Shown here one piece after another: positions 11,189 through 23,214 of a stretch of 64,000 nucleotides of DNA. Below the pieces are notes generated by a model. That model was not told the DNA's origin. It worked only from the letters and a program-made list of their open reading frames with translations, and searched no databases. Each line of letters starts with the position of its first letter. Within the stretch, counting starts at the first letter, position 1. The DNA lies in the NCBI GenBank assembly GCA_027574665.1, contig CM050666.1, forward strand, positions 9,672,001 through 9,736,000, in the 5' to 3' direction. The DNA is from Rhynochetos jubatus (lineage: Eukaryota > Chordata > Aves > Eurypygiformes > Rhynochetidae). Both the position numbers and the translations under genes were made by a program.

Positions 11189-13149
11189 TCCCCCTCAAAG
11201 GATTTTTTCCTACTTAGTCTTTCTTTTGTTTGAACAACACCCTAGGAATACCTAAATGTGTAAGTTTTTGGCTATAGCTGTGACATTAGTCATCACTTTA
11301 CGCTTAATTTTACAGAACAGCAAACTGACATTTAAAAGTAAAGTCTATACAGGCAGAAGAAATTAGAAAATATCTTAAACGCAGTTCAAACCAAACATTA
11401 ATGCAAATGTTTCCCAACACAATTTGAAAAACACCTCTGTTATTAGAGAAAAGCAATTAAGTTGTATCTTCTTTCTCTGCAATAGAGTTAAAGACTGCTG
11501 AATTGATTTTCCTGAATTTTGTTGATCTGTGTCTCGTCAGTCTAATTATCAATGGGGATGCTGAAAATACTTCATATGCCTGTATGACGAGAAGCCTTTT
11601 CCAAAGCACCAGAGACAGAAACGAAGCTCCAACAGCTTCAGCCTACAGAGCTCCAGGCTGTAGCTCAGTCTGGACACAGATATTCTTGACAGGTGGAGGA
11701 TAATTATAAGGCTTGATCCAGCCATATGGTTCCACCTACTTAAAAAGAAAGGTGCAATTTTAGAGCAACGTAGTAAATAGGTGCAGTCTCCTGTGGACAA
11801 GCTCTAAAAACACTTCAAATGGTTTGAGCTTATGTGGCCTTATAATTAGGAACTGAGCTGGTTTAGAATGCCCATGTTTGAAAAGGATTTCCATGTGTTC
11901 CTAAACCAGCTGTGTACGTGCAACTGAGGCAACTGGAATGCCAACAAAGACGGATTTACCCTTAAGTAACTATCAGCTTCTAAGCAAGGAAAACAAGGTA
12001 GTGGTGGTAGGGGGAACCAAGTTTGTTTTAGTAATTTGGTACAGCAATTTCTTCCAGTGTCATCATTTTCTGTCTCTTTTTGAACAACAGGCTTGCACCG
12101 CAAGGAAAATGAGAAAACAAAGTGGAGAGCAACAGTGCAAACTGTTTTACATCCCGTTTAGCCAAACTCCAGACTTTAATTGTGATTTCTGTGATCACCT
12201 GTTCACCGGAAGGCTTACCTGAACTCAAGAAGCTCATGCTACGAGATAGAGATAGAAAGTTCTGTACTCTTTACAAGAATCACTTTCCCGCAAGAGATGT
12301 TTGAAAATGTTGTTACCGGGACTAAACTTCACATCAGTGAGTATCAGAGGTAGGTGAGATCTGCCAGGTCAGTACACACATGCTTCTGACTGCAAAAGCC
12401 CACGGCCTCTACTTATGGCCAGTTCAGTAGCCGCTGGTAATCACCCTCACCCTTCAAACTAGTCCTCACACTACTCAAATCACACTGTCTTTTTCACTTC
12501 CTTTTTCGAGCGCAGCAAGAGGGATCAAGTGCAAAGAGCTAAAATATAAACCAGATGCTTTAATGTTTGTGATCTTTAATGTTTCCCGAGTTTTCGCTAC
12601 CATGTAATTTTAAGGGCTAATTATGAAATTACTGTCTACATTCAAAAGAATTTTCCTCCAAACCAACATGCAAGTTCCTTACCAACATCCAAGTCACCCA
12701 CAGAGACATTTTAATGGGGGTAACAGTCCCATGTTGAGTGGGCTTGTTGGCTAACCCTTCCCCTGCATTATCTGACTGCCTCAAATGTATGAGGCTTTTT
12801 GGTAATTTTCAATCACTACAGCTGAAACAAAACAGATGCCAGTCTGTGTTAGCATTACAGCAAGCCTTATAACCCTAAACACAACACACAATAGCGTGGT
12901 AGATGCCATTGGCTTGTCTTCCTGATGTTCACATTTGAAGAAACCAAACTAAATAAAAATCCTCTTTCTTTAAATTGGACTTGACAGCCCAAGTTTCCAG
13001 ACTGGTCTGATCTTGCACTTTGTGTGTTCACGCCAAGGGAGACAGTGGTATGATTCACAGGCGGGGGGAGCGGGGGGAAACAAATTCAAAGTTTGACTTT
13101 GAAGAAAGGTAAGCTCTAGAGAAGGCTGTGGGTACGTGTGAAGGGGACC

Positions 13150-13197
13150 AAAAGGAAAAAAACCCAACCAAAACACCACCCCAAAACCCCAACCCTG
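13150..13197. repeat. A/C-rich low-complexity tract
   Basis: A tract almost purely of A and C on the plus strand, with alternating A-runs and C-runs. Similar tracts occur at 10521-10560, 27990-28108, 31606-31651 and 43813-43842, and as the G/T complement at 58150-58290. It has no unit structure that would make it a true tandem repeat. Confidence 0.7.
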
Positions 13198-13821
13198 GCT
13201 TGCAACTCCTCTTTGTGCAAAAAGACAGTTTGTTTGACCCGACCGCTCTCTTTCCCTGCTTGAGTTCTTCACTGCCTGCCCTTCAGTTGTGGTTTACTAA
13301 AGGCTTTACACAGGTATTTCTCAGTCTCCAGCTGCAGATGAATGATCAGTCTAAGAAATGCTCAAAATCGAACTGTTATGATTAGGGACATATTTAACAC
13401 TCCCCTAACCAGCTGAGCCAGCTTTGAGAACCAGTTTATGATCTGTAATTACAGTCTTCAGCTGAAAGTTTTCTCACTGAAAATACTTTTAACAATACAG
13501 CTACCAAGTCAGCCAGTTATTTGCTATCAGGATCTTCACATTTCTAGCAGTTGAACCCAAGAGGCAATTAATGCCTGTATAGTCCAAAGATAATCATTTA
13601 AAAGAGCACAAACAAGGATACTGTAGGGGTGCATTAACAACCTGCTGCTTGCATTCAACTCCTTGACTATTGTGTTGCCTTGCTGCCAATACGCACTTGC
13701 CAACTCCAGTAACCATGTTTTACAAACCAATTGTTATTAATAGGAATCATAAGCTGCATGCACACACACAAAGGACTCCACAGCTTCCACACACAGAAAA
13801 GAAACTTCAGTTTCTTTTAAG

Positions 13822-13880
13822 AAACTACGAAGTTTAGGAAAAACATTCTAATGTACTTGGAGTTTGCACAGAAGGAAGAG
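13822..13880 (+). other. candidate coding exon (59 nt)
   Basis: The acceptor cagtttcttttaag ends at 13821. The donor GAAGAG|gtaagt at 13881 matches the consensus intron start exactly. Only one frame is open. It begins after two bases and reads TTKFRKNILMYLEFAQKEE up to the donor, ending on a codon boundary. The next candidate exon, 14355-14426, begins in the compatible phase 474 bases downstream. No family is recognised, and no matching upstream coding exon was found: a possible exon at 12988-13108 has a stop in the needed frame. Confidence 0.25.
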
Positions 13881-14354
13881 GTAAGTATTGTGCTCAGCTC
13901 CATCGCCACCCCTAACCTCCCGGAGGGAGGTCTCCTGGACTTCACCAGTCGCTTCACCAGCCTTCTATGACAGTCAACACCTTGCTCGGGAACAGAACTG
14001 GATGCTACCAAGGTAAATGTACAAAGCCAACTGCTCTGAATGTTCATATAAGTAAAACAAGCTTTGGAGTGGTCACGTGCACCCCTGCGGTGCAGAGCTC
14101 TGCAGAAATAAAGATTCCTTGGTCATCTTCACTAATACAGTTTTCTCTGGGGTCCGTGCTTGCTCTGTAATTGCATTCCACCAGCCCTGTGTACAGTCGC
14201 TGTCACACTCACGCTGCAAACCAACTAATTGTGTCAGCAAAGATAAAGCTCACTTGCAGCCCCGGAGAGCTCTCACAAATAGACTGATAGGAAGGGAGGA
14301 AAGCTTTGAAAGCTCGAAAAGTAACTGAATTTATGAAAAACACACCAGTCTCAG

Positions 14355-14426
14355 GATGTATGGCAACCCACAAAACCGTTTAGAAATTCAGCCAAACACA
14401 CTGAGAGGGGAACAAAACTCACCCAG
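14355..14426 (+). other. candidate coding exon (72 nt)
   Basis: The segment lies between an AG at 14353-14354 with only a modest pyrimidine tract and a strong donor, CACCCAG|gtaagg, at 14427. It is exactly 24 codons and fully open in the phase that 13822-13880 would supply; the product starts DVWQPTKPFRN and ends GTKLTQ. The opposite strand also has a donor-like TGG|gtgagt in the same place, so the donor signal alone is not strand-specific. No protein family is recognised. Confidence 0.2.
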
Positions 14427-16446
14427 GTAAGGTAATGTGTCTAAAATGAGTAATGGCACCACTAAGCCTCAATTGACGGCAAGACGATGACAAGCAAAAT
14501 ATATTGCTTCATTTCATTTTTCCCTCATGCTCCCTCAATAAATCCAAGGCAGGGAAAGCAAGCTTTGAAAGTACAGAATGGTAACAGAGAACAATGAAAA
14601 AACAGCAAAATTAGAACATGAAACAGAGGAAAACACACACAGAGCAAGGGAAATGAATTGTACTTTTATCTCTGCAAAAGCATGGCTGTCTTCAGGACGA
14701 TGCTGTGCACACTTCTGCCTTCCTAGGGAAAAACCACAAGCACATCTATCCTTACATTGTTGGGAATGTCCCCCCCAAATCCAGACTGACTGATCTCCAC
14801 AGCACAGAAAGACGGGCAGGCTTCCTTCCCTGTGCTCACCGCACACAGCTAGTTATCACGCCACATCATGCCCTAACTTGCTCCATGTTGATTTACTCCC
14901 ACAACCTGCCTCGAAATTCAGTTTATTCTTCCCCTTCTCCCAGGCAGGATTTTTCCAATTACTGGTCATTCTTTGCCCCATTAGAGCCCCAAATTATTTA
15001 CCTTTTAGACACATCACAGAGCACCCCCTTTCCCACCCCACCTTGCAAGGATGAGGTTGGCCAAGCCAGGCATCTACGTGCTGCTCTGTAGTAATTTCCA
15101 TGATAATTTTAAGGAACAGAGTTGGGAAGACAGTCACCTGCGGTTAGTCATGTAACCGTATCAAACTGCCACTCCTGCTACTTTAAAACATGAAAACCAC
15201 TGCTCTTGCACATTCTGCCGTGTAGAATAGGGAAGGAAAAAAATAAACGCATGGACCTTGCAATGGAAATTGTTTCAGCAGATTTGGCATGAGTTGTTTC
15301 TGAAAGGGTCACAAAACAAAGCTAATCCACTGATTCCTACTTCAGTCTAAATGTTTCTGTAAAACACAAAGAGCAGTTGAAATTCAACATGAATTCAGAC
15401 ACTGAGATGAACAGACCACAGTGTCATTTACTTCCAAGCATCCAAACGGACGCAATACATCCTGGACTGCTTGGGTAAGAACAACTACAAATGCCAGTTA
15501 CGTTTTCTAGGAATAGTTAACTGGAAAGGTTTGTGTTTCTCTGTTTTCTCTCAATCTCTAGCAGCGAGGGGAAAAGAAACAAACCCAACCTCTTACCTAC
15601 TCATCAATTTAATAAAATGTCAAAAACACACAGGACCGCTTGAGCATGTGGATTTGACTCCATTATTATACCCTATGATTTCAACAGCCTGTGGTTTTAT
15701 TGTCCACAAAAGGCAGTAACTTACTGAAGTGAAAACAACAGTGGTATTGCATTTGTGGTACAACACAACACGCTCACAGCCTTCAAGCTGAAACTTGTTT
15801 CTGTTTCCTCACGTGCAAAACTCATGAAGGTTTTTTTGGAACAAACAACATTGGTTTTTTTTCCTTTAAAAAACACGTGAATAGGTGACAACACAACTTT
15901 ATACCTAACTAAACAAAAATGAGAAATCATACATGTGACAGGACCTGCTTTATCTAAAATGACTCAGCTCTGTCCCGTCAGAGGCCAGCCAACACTGATA
16001 CTGCTGCATCCGAACCAGATTCTGTTCCTTACCTTCCCCCTACCACATACCTCTAATATTTATGGGCAGTCTGGCAATGGAGATTAGGCTATGACTTATC
16101 AGGCTGCAATAAGGCATGTTAACATGGAATTATGGCCTTTTAGCAATAATGATGGGTAATGTTATTTACCTGAAGAAAGAAACATTGCTGTCACAGCTGC
16201 AGCTCATTCTAGTGAGTATAATTTAGTTCAATCATTTATAAATGCCTGCCTTGCTTACGCTTTCCATTTTAATTTCCTTGTGCTCCTTCAGTACTCCCTG
16301 TACTAAATCTCACCGTATTTAGAACGACAGTTTGGATGTCCTACATAATAACCCATGAAGGTAACCAAAGGAAAGCCTGACACGCACTATTATTTTGCCA
16401 AAGTGAGATCCATTGAGTCAACTGAAGACTAATCCTGCCACCACAG

Positions 16447-16545
16447 ACACGCATGCCTGCGGCGCAGCCGGTCCTGCTGACCGACGCCGTGACTCACACC
16501 TGCTCGGCGATCTTCCCAGAGCAGGCGGAGAGCTCACGCCTGTAC
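16447..16545 (+). other. candidate CpG-dense exon (99 nt)
   Basis: An isolated CpG-dense patch in otherwise AT-rich DNA. It is preceded by a branch-point-like GACTAAT and CCACCACAG ending at 16446, and followed by CTGTAC|gtaagt at 16546. The frame starting at the first base is open for all 33 codons and reads like QPVLLTDAVTHTCSAIF over part of its length. The branch point is close to the acceptor and the pyrimidine tract is poor. It may be an old exon, a small unmethylated island or chance. Confidence 0.18.
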
Positions 16546-17539
16546 GTAAGTCTGAGGCCACGCTTCAGGTCCACAAGGATTTTTCCACCATTTCCCCTTC
16601 CTCGATGCAGCAAAACCATTGGATTTAAAGCCACGTGGGATTCTGCATGAATAGTACACACGCCGCGCTCACCATTTAAGACAAATCCTGTCAACTCGGT
16701 CAGGTCCTCTACCCCTAAGGTGAACTCAAGACCCCACGCTTCGCCCATCCATCACAAAAACAGCTAAACACCGTTAGCAGAGAAGTCATCCCCAAGCAGA
16801 TGTAAGAGAGGGGCTGTCAGCCTCCCAACCCCCCAGCCCCCAGGAGCAGGCGCATGGGATCTCTGCGGGGATTCTCTTCCCATCCCTCTTCCTCGGGATG
16901 GCTTCCCTCCACTGCGCCTTATGTGCAAAACAAGAAAGTCATGGCAAATTGCAATGAAACAATTACGCTTCAAATAAGGACCACAATTTCCCTACTGTGG
17001 ATTTTTTCCTCTCACGCAACACCAATGACTTCGAAAACCCTACTTGTGTTCGCACAGCAAGCACTGAGGGGTGCCCCGCAGCGCTGCCAGGAGGGAGACG
17101 CGCACGTCAGGCGAGCAGGTCACACCAAATTGTAATTGTCTGCTGACATTTTTACAGCAATTCTATAAACATGGCCAAAGAGTTTACTGTATTTTACTTT
17201 ACTTGAGCATGCTTCAAGACTTAAGATTATCAAGCTATTTTGTGCGTTGAGACAGCCCATTTGAGGTGCAGAACAAGAGATTTCACAGGAGGGACAGGTG
17301 GACAACAAGGAGTTCTTACATTAAAAAGCATCCTGACCATAGTAAAAGGTGATAAAAATTCTGCACAAAGTCCATTGGATTTTTCCTTCAAGTCTAAGTT
17401 CTCTGACCAATTTTGCTAGTGATTAACAGGAGAAGCCTTTCAAAAGCCTGTTCATTCACAAACCCGCTCATTTATTCTCTGTATGCACGATGTGATCTTG
17501 GCACGTACGCAGACACTTGAGAAGAGATTATTTTCATCC

Positions 17540-17770
17540 ACCAATATAGTTACGACTTCGCTAATATGTCTTCCTTGTCCGGGATATTTTTAAGCAATCT
17601 GAAGACTAATGAATCATATGGAAGGAGAATGTTGCTGGGCAGAATACGTGAGGCATGAAAAAGGAAGACAGACAGCTGAACAACTAATTTTCAATTACAA
17701 TTAAGTGTGGACATTTTCGGCGAACATTTACTCAGAAAGGACATCGCTGGGACTTGAGTCACTTTCTGTG
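17540..17770. promoter_or_regulatory. candidate regulatory element
   Basis: A repeat-free AT-rich block with many potential homeodomain cores (CTAATGAATCATATGG, ACTAATTTTC, ATTACAATTAAGTGTGG). Two CpGs survive within TTTTCGGCGAACATTT. Islands of preserved CpG amid TAAT motifs resemble vertebrate conserved noncoding elements. Conservation is not visible from one sequence. Confidence 0.22.
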
Positions 17771-18814
17771 ACATGAGCAAGATCACCCAAACTAAGCAGG
17801 TTCACACAAACAGAAAACACCTAGCAAATTTTACAGACTAAGCAAGTTAATCTTGCATATAAAATACGAATACAGACAGTCAAAAACTTAATTCTTAAAG
17901 CTGAATTAATTCCAGACCTTGAAGCACAGACTGGGTGTAAGTGTCTGAGCTTGAGCTGCTCATTGAATAGGCCGATTCTGCTAAAGCATAATTATCATCA
18001 TACACCATCATCTCATGGGATTGCCCTGAAATGCTCTCAAAGTGGTTAGTAAATCTCTGGCTGTGCTAAATTGTTTTCAAACTGGTGTTATTCTTACTTC
18101 TAAAAATACAGAGTGAATAACTTATCATCTGTTCGGAGAGGGGGGAAGTTAGATGGGTCTGTGTGACACTTTCCCATTTTACTTTGATTCAGTTAATACA
18201 CAGAAAAAAGAAAAGAGGAATTCATAAGCCAACTAATTTTAAAGAAAACAAAAACTGGATTACAACCATGAGATATTTGAAAGACAATACTGGACTTTAA
18301 GCTCAGAATTGCAACACTCAAAGAAAAGTGGGCTACAACAGGCTAGAAAAAGAAAATATGAGCCTTTAAGTCAGCAGAGGCAAAGGAAAAAATGTGTTTC
18401 AGGGAGCTTTTTAATTACTTTACAAGTATTAATCCTTATTAAGTATTAATTAGGGAGGGTTTTTTTCTGAAGTGCAACACAGTATAAAATACTGTCCAAC
18501 AAGGCTACTCTGCTGGGGGAAAAAAAGGTTTTGCACACACGTGGCTTCTTTGCTTTTTCAGTCTGGCATGTTACCCAAGACTTGTAAGGTGTGTCAATCA
18601 CTAGGTACGCTGAAAGTGTAACTATTACAACAAGAGGAACTGGAAACACAAGTGGCTCTGATTAGCAGCTTACGCAGAAGAATTAAGCATTACAGAAAGG
18701 TACCATCTTAGCTGAAAGTAAGTTCTTCGTAAACATGAGCTGCTACCTTGGGATGAGTGGTTAATTGCCTCTTAGCCTTTCCTCTTCTCTTCTACAAATC
18801 CAGTAAGGGCTTCA

Positions 18815-18819
18815 CCCAC
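18815..18819 (+). repeat. left target-site duplication of solo LTR (CCCAC)
   Basis: CCCAC lies immediately before the TG that starts the LTR. The identical five bases occur immediately after its terminal CA at 19400-19404. A 5-bp duplication is a usual length for this kind of avian endogenous retrovirus insertion. Confidence 0.85.
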
Positions 18820-19399
18820 TGTGCTGGTTCCAGGTAGAAACAAGCTCCTCTCCTTCCCAGTGCTGTCGGCTGGCCCAGAGCGACAGAGGTAGCAGAGTGG
18901 CCAAGAGGAAGTTTCCACATGCGTCCACATGCCCGGGAAGTGGCCGAGGGTGGGGTGGGGTGGGGGGGTGTCCATTAAGGCTTAGGCTACCTTGACAGCT
19001 GGGTCATTAGCTCAGGTGTTGGCCCTTGGGTGTTAGTGGTGGGGTAGGTTGATTCATCTGTGGGCTAGGGGGCTGGCTGGCTTTTGTCTTGGTTGGGTTG
19101 TCGCTCTGGGGCTCTCAGGCTCAGACTCTCACTGCTCTGGGACCTGTCTGTGCATCGGTCAGCAGGTGGTGAGCTATTGTATCATATGTTCTACTTTCTA
19201 TTATTTTAATTTTTTATTAGTAATAGTATTGTTAATATTAGTATCACTATAATTTTCAGTTGCATTCAATTCTTATATCATTCTTATATCAACTTTACGA
19301 GCTTTCCTTGTCTTTTCCTCCAACTCTCCTCCTCCACTGGGGGTAGGTGAGTGAGCAACTGTGTGGTACTTAATTGCCAGATAATGTTAAGCCACAACA
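18820..19399 (+). mobile_element. solo LTR of an avian ERVL-type endogenous retrovirus
   Basis: A 580-bp element starts TGTGCTGGTT and ends CCACAACA. The inner segment around 19140-19180 reads CATCGGTCAGCAGGTGGTGA. It is followed by a T-rich stretch with ATTATT-like units, then the conserved 3' block ending GTGAGTGAGCAACTGTG and a decayed TTAAGCCACAACA. I know this arrangement from a very common bird LTR family. Both ends are flanked by CCCAC, so the copy has intact termini with its internal region lost by LTR-LTR recombination. It carries four G-runs at 18948-18968 that fit a G-quadruplex pattern. An 11-bp unit, ATTCTTATATC, occurs twice in direct succession near 19269-19290. No retroviral coding sequence remains. 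Confidence 0.92.
18948..18968 (+). other. G-quadruplex-forming motif inside the LTR
   Basis: Four runs of three to seven G are separated by single T, the tightest possible loop arrangement for an intramolecular quadruplex. It lies in the middle of the solo LTR and may be an expansion private to this copy. Confidence 0.7.
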
Positions 19400-19404
19400 C
19401 CCAC
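19400..19404 (+). repeat. right target-site duplication of solo LTR (CCCAC)
   Basis: Identical to 18815-18819. Together the pair fixes both insertion boundaries to the base. Confidence 0.85.
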
Positions 19405-21689
19405 CATAAGATCTAGTCAAATATGCTTATAATGAGACCAAGAGGAAAGGGACAGCAGGACAGACGAGCTCTGCAGTACCTAGCAATACTGCATCCAGGT
19501 TTACAAGACTGCGCATATGAAAGGACAAGCTCTCTTTAAGGACATACCAATTGAAATCGTTAATTATACAAACTGGAGGGTGACGATGCCCCTGAAAGAC
19601 AAGAGTAAACACCCACAGGAGAAGGAGCAGCATAGTTTTCTTTTTATTATTGTTATTGGAAGAGACTTTCAGCAACTGAGGGATTCATTCATCTGCTTTA
19701 CGCATTCAATTTATTCATACAGACATCATGTTTGTTCATTACACCACTCTTTCAAACCACACACATACACACAAAGTTCATCCGAAGCCTGCAACAACCC
19801 ACCTCTGAGCAGATGCAAGTCTTGTAAAAGATTAATAGGCACAACAAGCAATCTCGGCTGCAGGGGGAAAAATATCCCAGTTAAATATTTCAGCGCTTTC
19901 ATCAAACATCTGTCCTCTACACTGTGCTTGATAGAATGGCAAGGTAGCTTCTCACAGAGATTAACAAACATCTGCTTGACTAAAATCAACGCGTTCGGTG
20001 GAGTGCCAGCCGAGTGCAGCACCTTGGAGTAACAGCATCCCGTTGTGAGCCTGTGAAGATGTTCCAGTATTAGTTACCTTCCAAATGCATCCCTGGGAAG
20101 GTAACGGCACTGATGGGGCTTTCTGTAAATAGAAAATCCGCGGGCATAATACATCTAAACTGCAATGGGAACCTGCTTCCTAGGGGTGGGGGGCAAAGGG
20201 AGGCATATATCCAGAGCTGCAGGCGAGAGCACTCGCTTTTTGCTTTAACAGACATTTGTGAAGGCAGGAAACTGCAAGCAGCAATCGTTTTCAGTGCCAG
20301 GCAAATAAGGCTGCTTGGAAATGGCAGTGGTTTGTTTTCACTTCCCTCCCTCCCAACTCTTCCATACAGAAAGAATAGGCACGTTTTGAAACACTTCACA
20401 CGCATTCAAGTAAAAGGGAGATGCAGAAGGATATTGGTAACTAGGGGTGAAGCTGCAGGACGTATTTTACACCTGGAACAGGCACAAAAGGATCAGCACT
20501 CGAGCAGTTTCCCTGTGCAAGAGATTTCTGGGCCCCGCTCAGGCTGCCACCACCATCCACTCTGCCTCCATCCTGCGAGGGCTCACGCCATGCCCGTCTG
20601 CCTTACACACAGGAACGCGCTCACACGTCTCTTACCCCGCATCACACCGCGAGACTCGGGACCACCCCAGCCCTAAAAACACCCACAAATGCTGACCCTC
20701 CTCCTGCAGGGCCCCGCGGCAAAGCCCACCACGCTGCACGCAGGGTCGAGCTGGGAGGCAGCCGGGTGTTCGGGGCGTGGCCCGAGGCAGCTCCGTTCAC
20801 AGCACAACCCAGAGCGAACTAGGAGTAAAATACATAAAGCCTAGGAAGTGCTCTGTCTCTTCCACTTGAAAAGCAATTAATGTTGCATGGTGGACGTCAA
20901 ATAGCCTTGGGATCTGACAGGCTGCCAGGGCCTCCTCGAAGAAATCCCTAGACTTGGGGTTTCCAACCCATCTCACCTCACACGCCACGGAGCGCCAGCA
21001 CAAGGTTACATGCTCCTCACTTCCACTGCAAACCCGACGGAGGTCACCTCCCGGGGCAGTGCATCGCTGGACCAAGGGCAGCCAGCCACACCATCCTCCC
21101 CTCTTGCAACAGTCCACTAATCCCACACACGAACCCCTTGGGCTGCCAGTACAACCCCACGCAGAACCAGGGCTTTGTAACAACGCTGTTTTCAAGGGTC
21201 TGGTTTTTTTTTAAACGTGGCACAGCTCAGTTTAGATCCCAGGCTCCTGCTTGCTTGGGGGAGCAAGGGAGTAAAGAGAGACATAAAACACAAGCACATG
21301 AGAGCTTTTGGAAATGCCAAGTAGGATCATTTCAAAGCAGCCTCTGCCACCCAAGAACCTACCAGCCAGGGAAATAAAGGGCTTTTAAAACTTGCCAGGA
21401 CCACTCATCCCTGCTCCAGTGTCAAATGACTTCTTGTGGCACTGCGTGACACTTCCAGCATCCGTCACTCCAATCGGTGTTGTAGTACAGCTTTGATTTT
21501 GGAGAAACATCCACAGCCAAGGATTACCAACATACATCTTCATTACCTTGTCCCTCTTACCAAGTACACACTGAAGGGATTTCCCTGAAGCTGTGAGCAG
21601 CACAGGAGTACAATTATCCTAATAGCAACTCTCCTTCCTGAAGAGTGTACCCGTTTTCTAACAGGCACTAGAAATAAAAATAATTTTAA

Positions 21690-21860
21690 ATGAGGCACCC
21701 AACGAACAAGCTGACTTTCTCCTTAAATGAGAGCAATAAAGTACTTAAAGTATGTAGTATTTAATAATATTTAAAATATAGAGGCAATAGCCAGGCCTTA
21801 ACGGCTCAGAGCTGCCATTAAAATTAATAGGGCTACCTACTAATTACCTCTGAGGATCAG
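21690..21860. promoter_or_regulatory. candidate regulatory element (homeodomain-site cluster)
   Basis: An AT-rich block contains TATTTAATAATATTTAAAAT, then CCATTAAAATTAATAGGG and CTACTAATTACC, giving at least five TAAT/ATTA cores in about 120 bases. No repeat family is recognised. The functional reading is inferred from motif density alone. Confidence 0.22.
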
Positions 21861-23181
21861 ACCACTGGGTTCCTTGAGGATTTGCACTCCTCCAGTTTAA
21901 AAATGCTGGCTTAATCTCTGTTCTGTCTTCCTCACATTTTAAATAAGCATGCAAAATACTGGTCCTTTTTTGTCTCCACCCCCACCCTTTTTTTAAGCAG
22001 CTATTTATTTCCAATTGCCATCCACAAAAGGAAGAAACCAACAAACAGGACCACCAAGTCGTGTGGAGACCAATGTGAAGTTACCTCCAAGTCCAAGATT
22101 GCTGCCCCACAAGAACTGTTCTTGCTGAATACATCAATATTTCTGCTCAAACAATGCAAGTCATGACTTTTCCACAATTCCACACGCTTAGGGAGATTCA
22201 TCCACTGCTGTGAGCTCCCGAAAATGTTTCATGTTACCGGATAAGGGACTTTCTCCCACAAAGGAGGAATAGGTGATGTGAGGGCTTAGGTGATGGGGAT
22301 TTGCGTTCATCTTCCTGCCATGGGTTGCCTCCCGAGCTGTAGGAAACCGCTGCTTCGGCAGCTCCCAGTTCCACACTGCAGGCAGCCACTGACTGCACGT
22401 GCTTTGCTACAGAGCCCAAGACGAGAGGCTCCTCTGAAGGTGTCAGTGGACGGCTAGAAGACAGACAACTTCGGAATTTCTGCTCCTGCTCCAAACTGTT
22501 TAACTGACACTGAATTACACTGAACAAGAGGCAATGTTAAGACCTGCATCCGTGGTGCAGAATCAGCCTTTCGCTCAGCCGTGTTTGCTCTCCCCCAGTC
22601 ATCTGCCTTGGGAGCTGCACTAACATCCAGGAAAACACAGGTCAGCTCTAACCCACCTCAGAAGGAAGTATTTTCTCCTGGTTCCTCCCTCCCACCCCTT
22701 TTTCTGTTAAAGAATCAGTGTGCGACTCTGTCAAAGGAATTGCAAACTCCGGATCCCTGGCTAGTGCAACAAGCACCTCGGCGCCAGATCGCTGCACCTC
22801 AAAGGTGCAGACAGGTACGCATCTGGGAACTTTCAGAACAGGTTCCATACTTGGCTCTGAGTCATTTCACCAAAAATTTCATTATATCTTTATCTAGTTG
22901 AGGTCTGGCATTTCATCTACATAGAAGCCATATGTCAAAATACCCTGCTGAAAGTTCCCACAGAAACGGTATGCAAAGTGGATGGCTTTCACGTCTGAGT
23001 GGCTCTCCTCCTGTTCAGGAGAGGGCTATCATGTTTTCCATAACTTGCTCAGTTTATTGTCTGCAGTCAGACAGCACCGCTAGCATTGTTACTGCCAAGT
23101 AAACCATGATATTATTGTTCTCCCGAGACTTAATCCACAACCCACTGAAGACAATAGAAAGCCTTCCCTTGGCCTCTACAG

Positions 23182-23214
23182 GCTGCACATCAGCTCGCTT
23201 AGCCACGCTGCCGG
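23182..23214 (+). other. candidate 33-nt micro-exon
   Basis: The acceptor ccttggcctctacag ends at 23181 and the donor GCCGG|gtaagc starts at 23215, both good matches to consensus and only 33 bases apart. The segment is open in two frames and would insert 11 codons without shifting frame. No protein is recognised. Confidence 0.18.

Larger units (their letters stand above)
11189..18814. other. noncoding stretch, no confirmed gene
   Basis: Mostly AT-rich DNA between the two LTR relics. Items called separately are the candidate exons at 13822-13880, 14355-14426 and 16447-16545 and a regulatory-looking block at 17540-17770. An A/C-rich low-complexity tract lies at 13150-13197 and a perfect 12-bp palindrome, CATGTTAACATG, near 16117. 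Nothing else beyond short chance ORFs is visible. Confidence 0.5.

Noticed and set aside
12988-13108. Possible exon upstream of 13822-13880
   Set aside because: The acceptor and donor are acceptable, but the frame needed to join the next candidate contains a stop.
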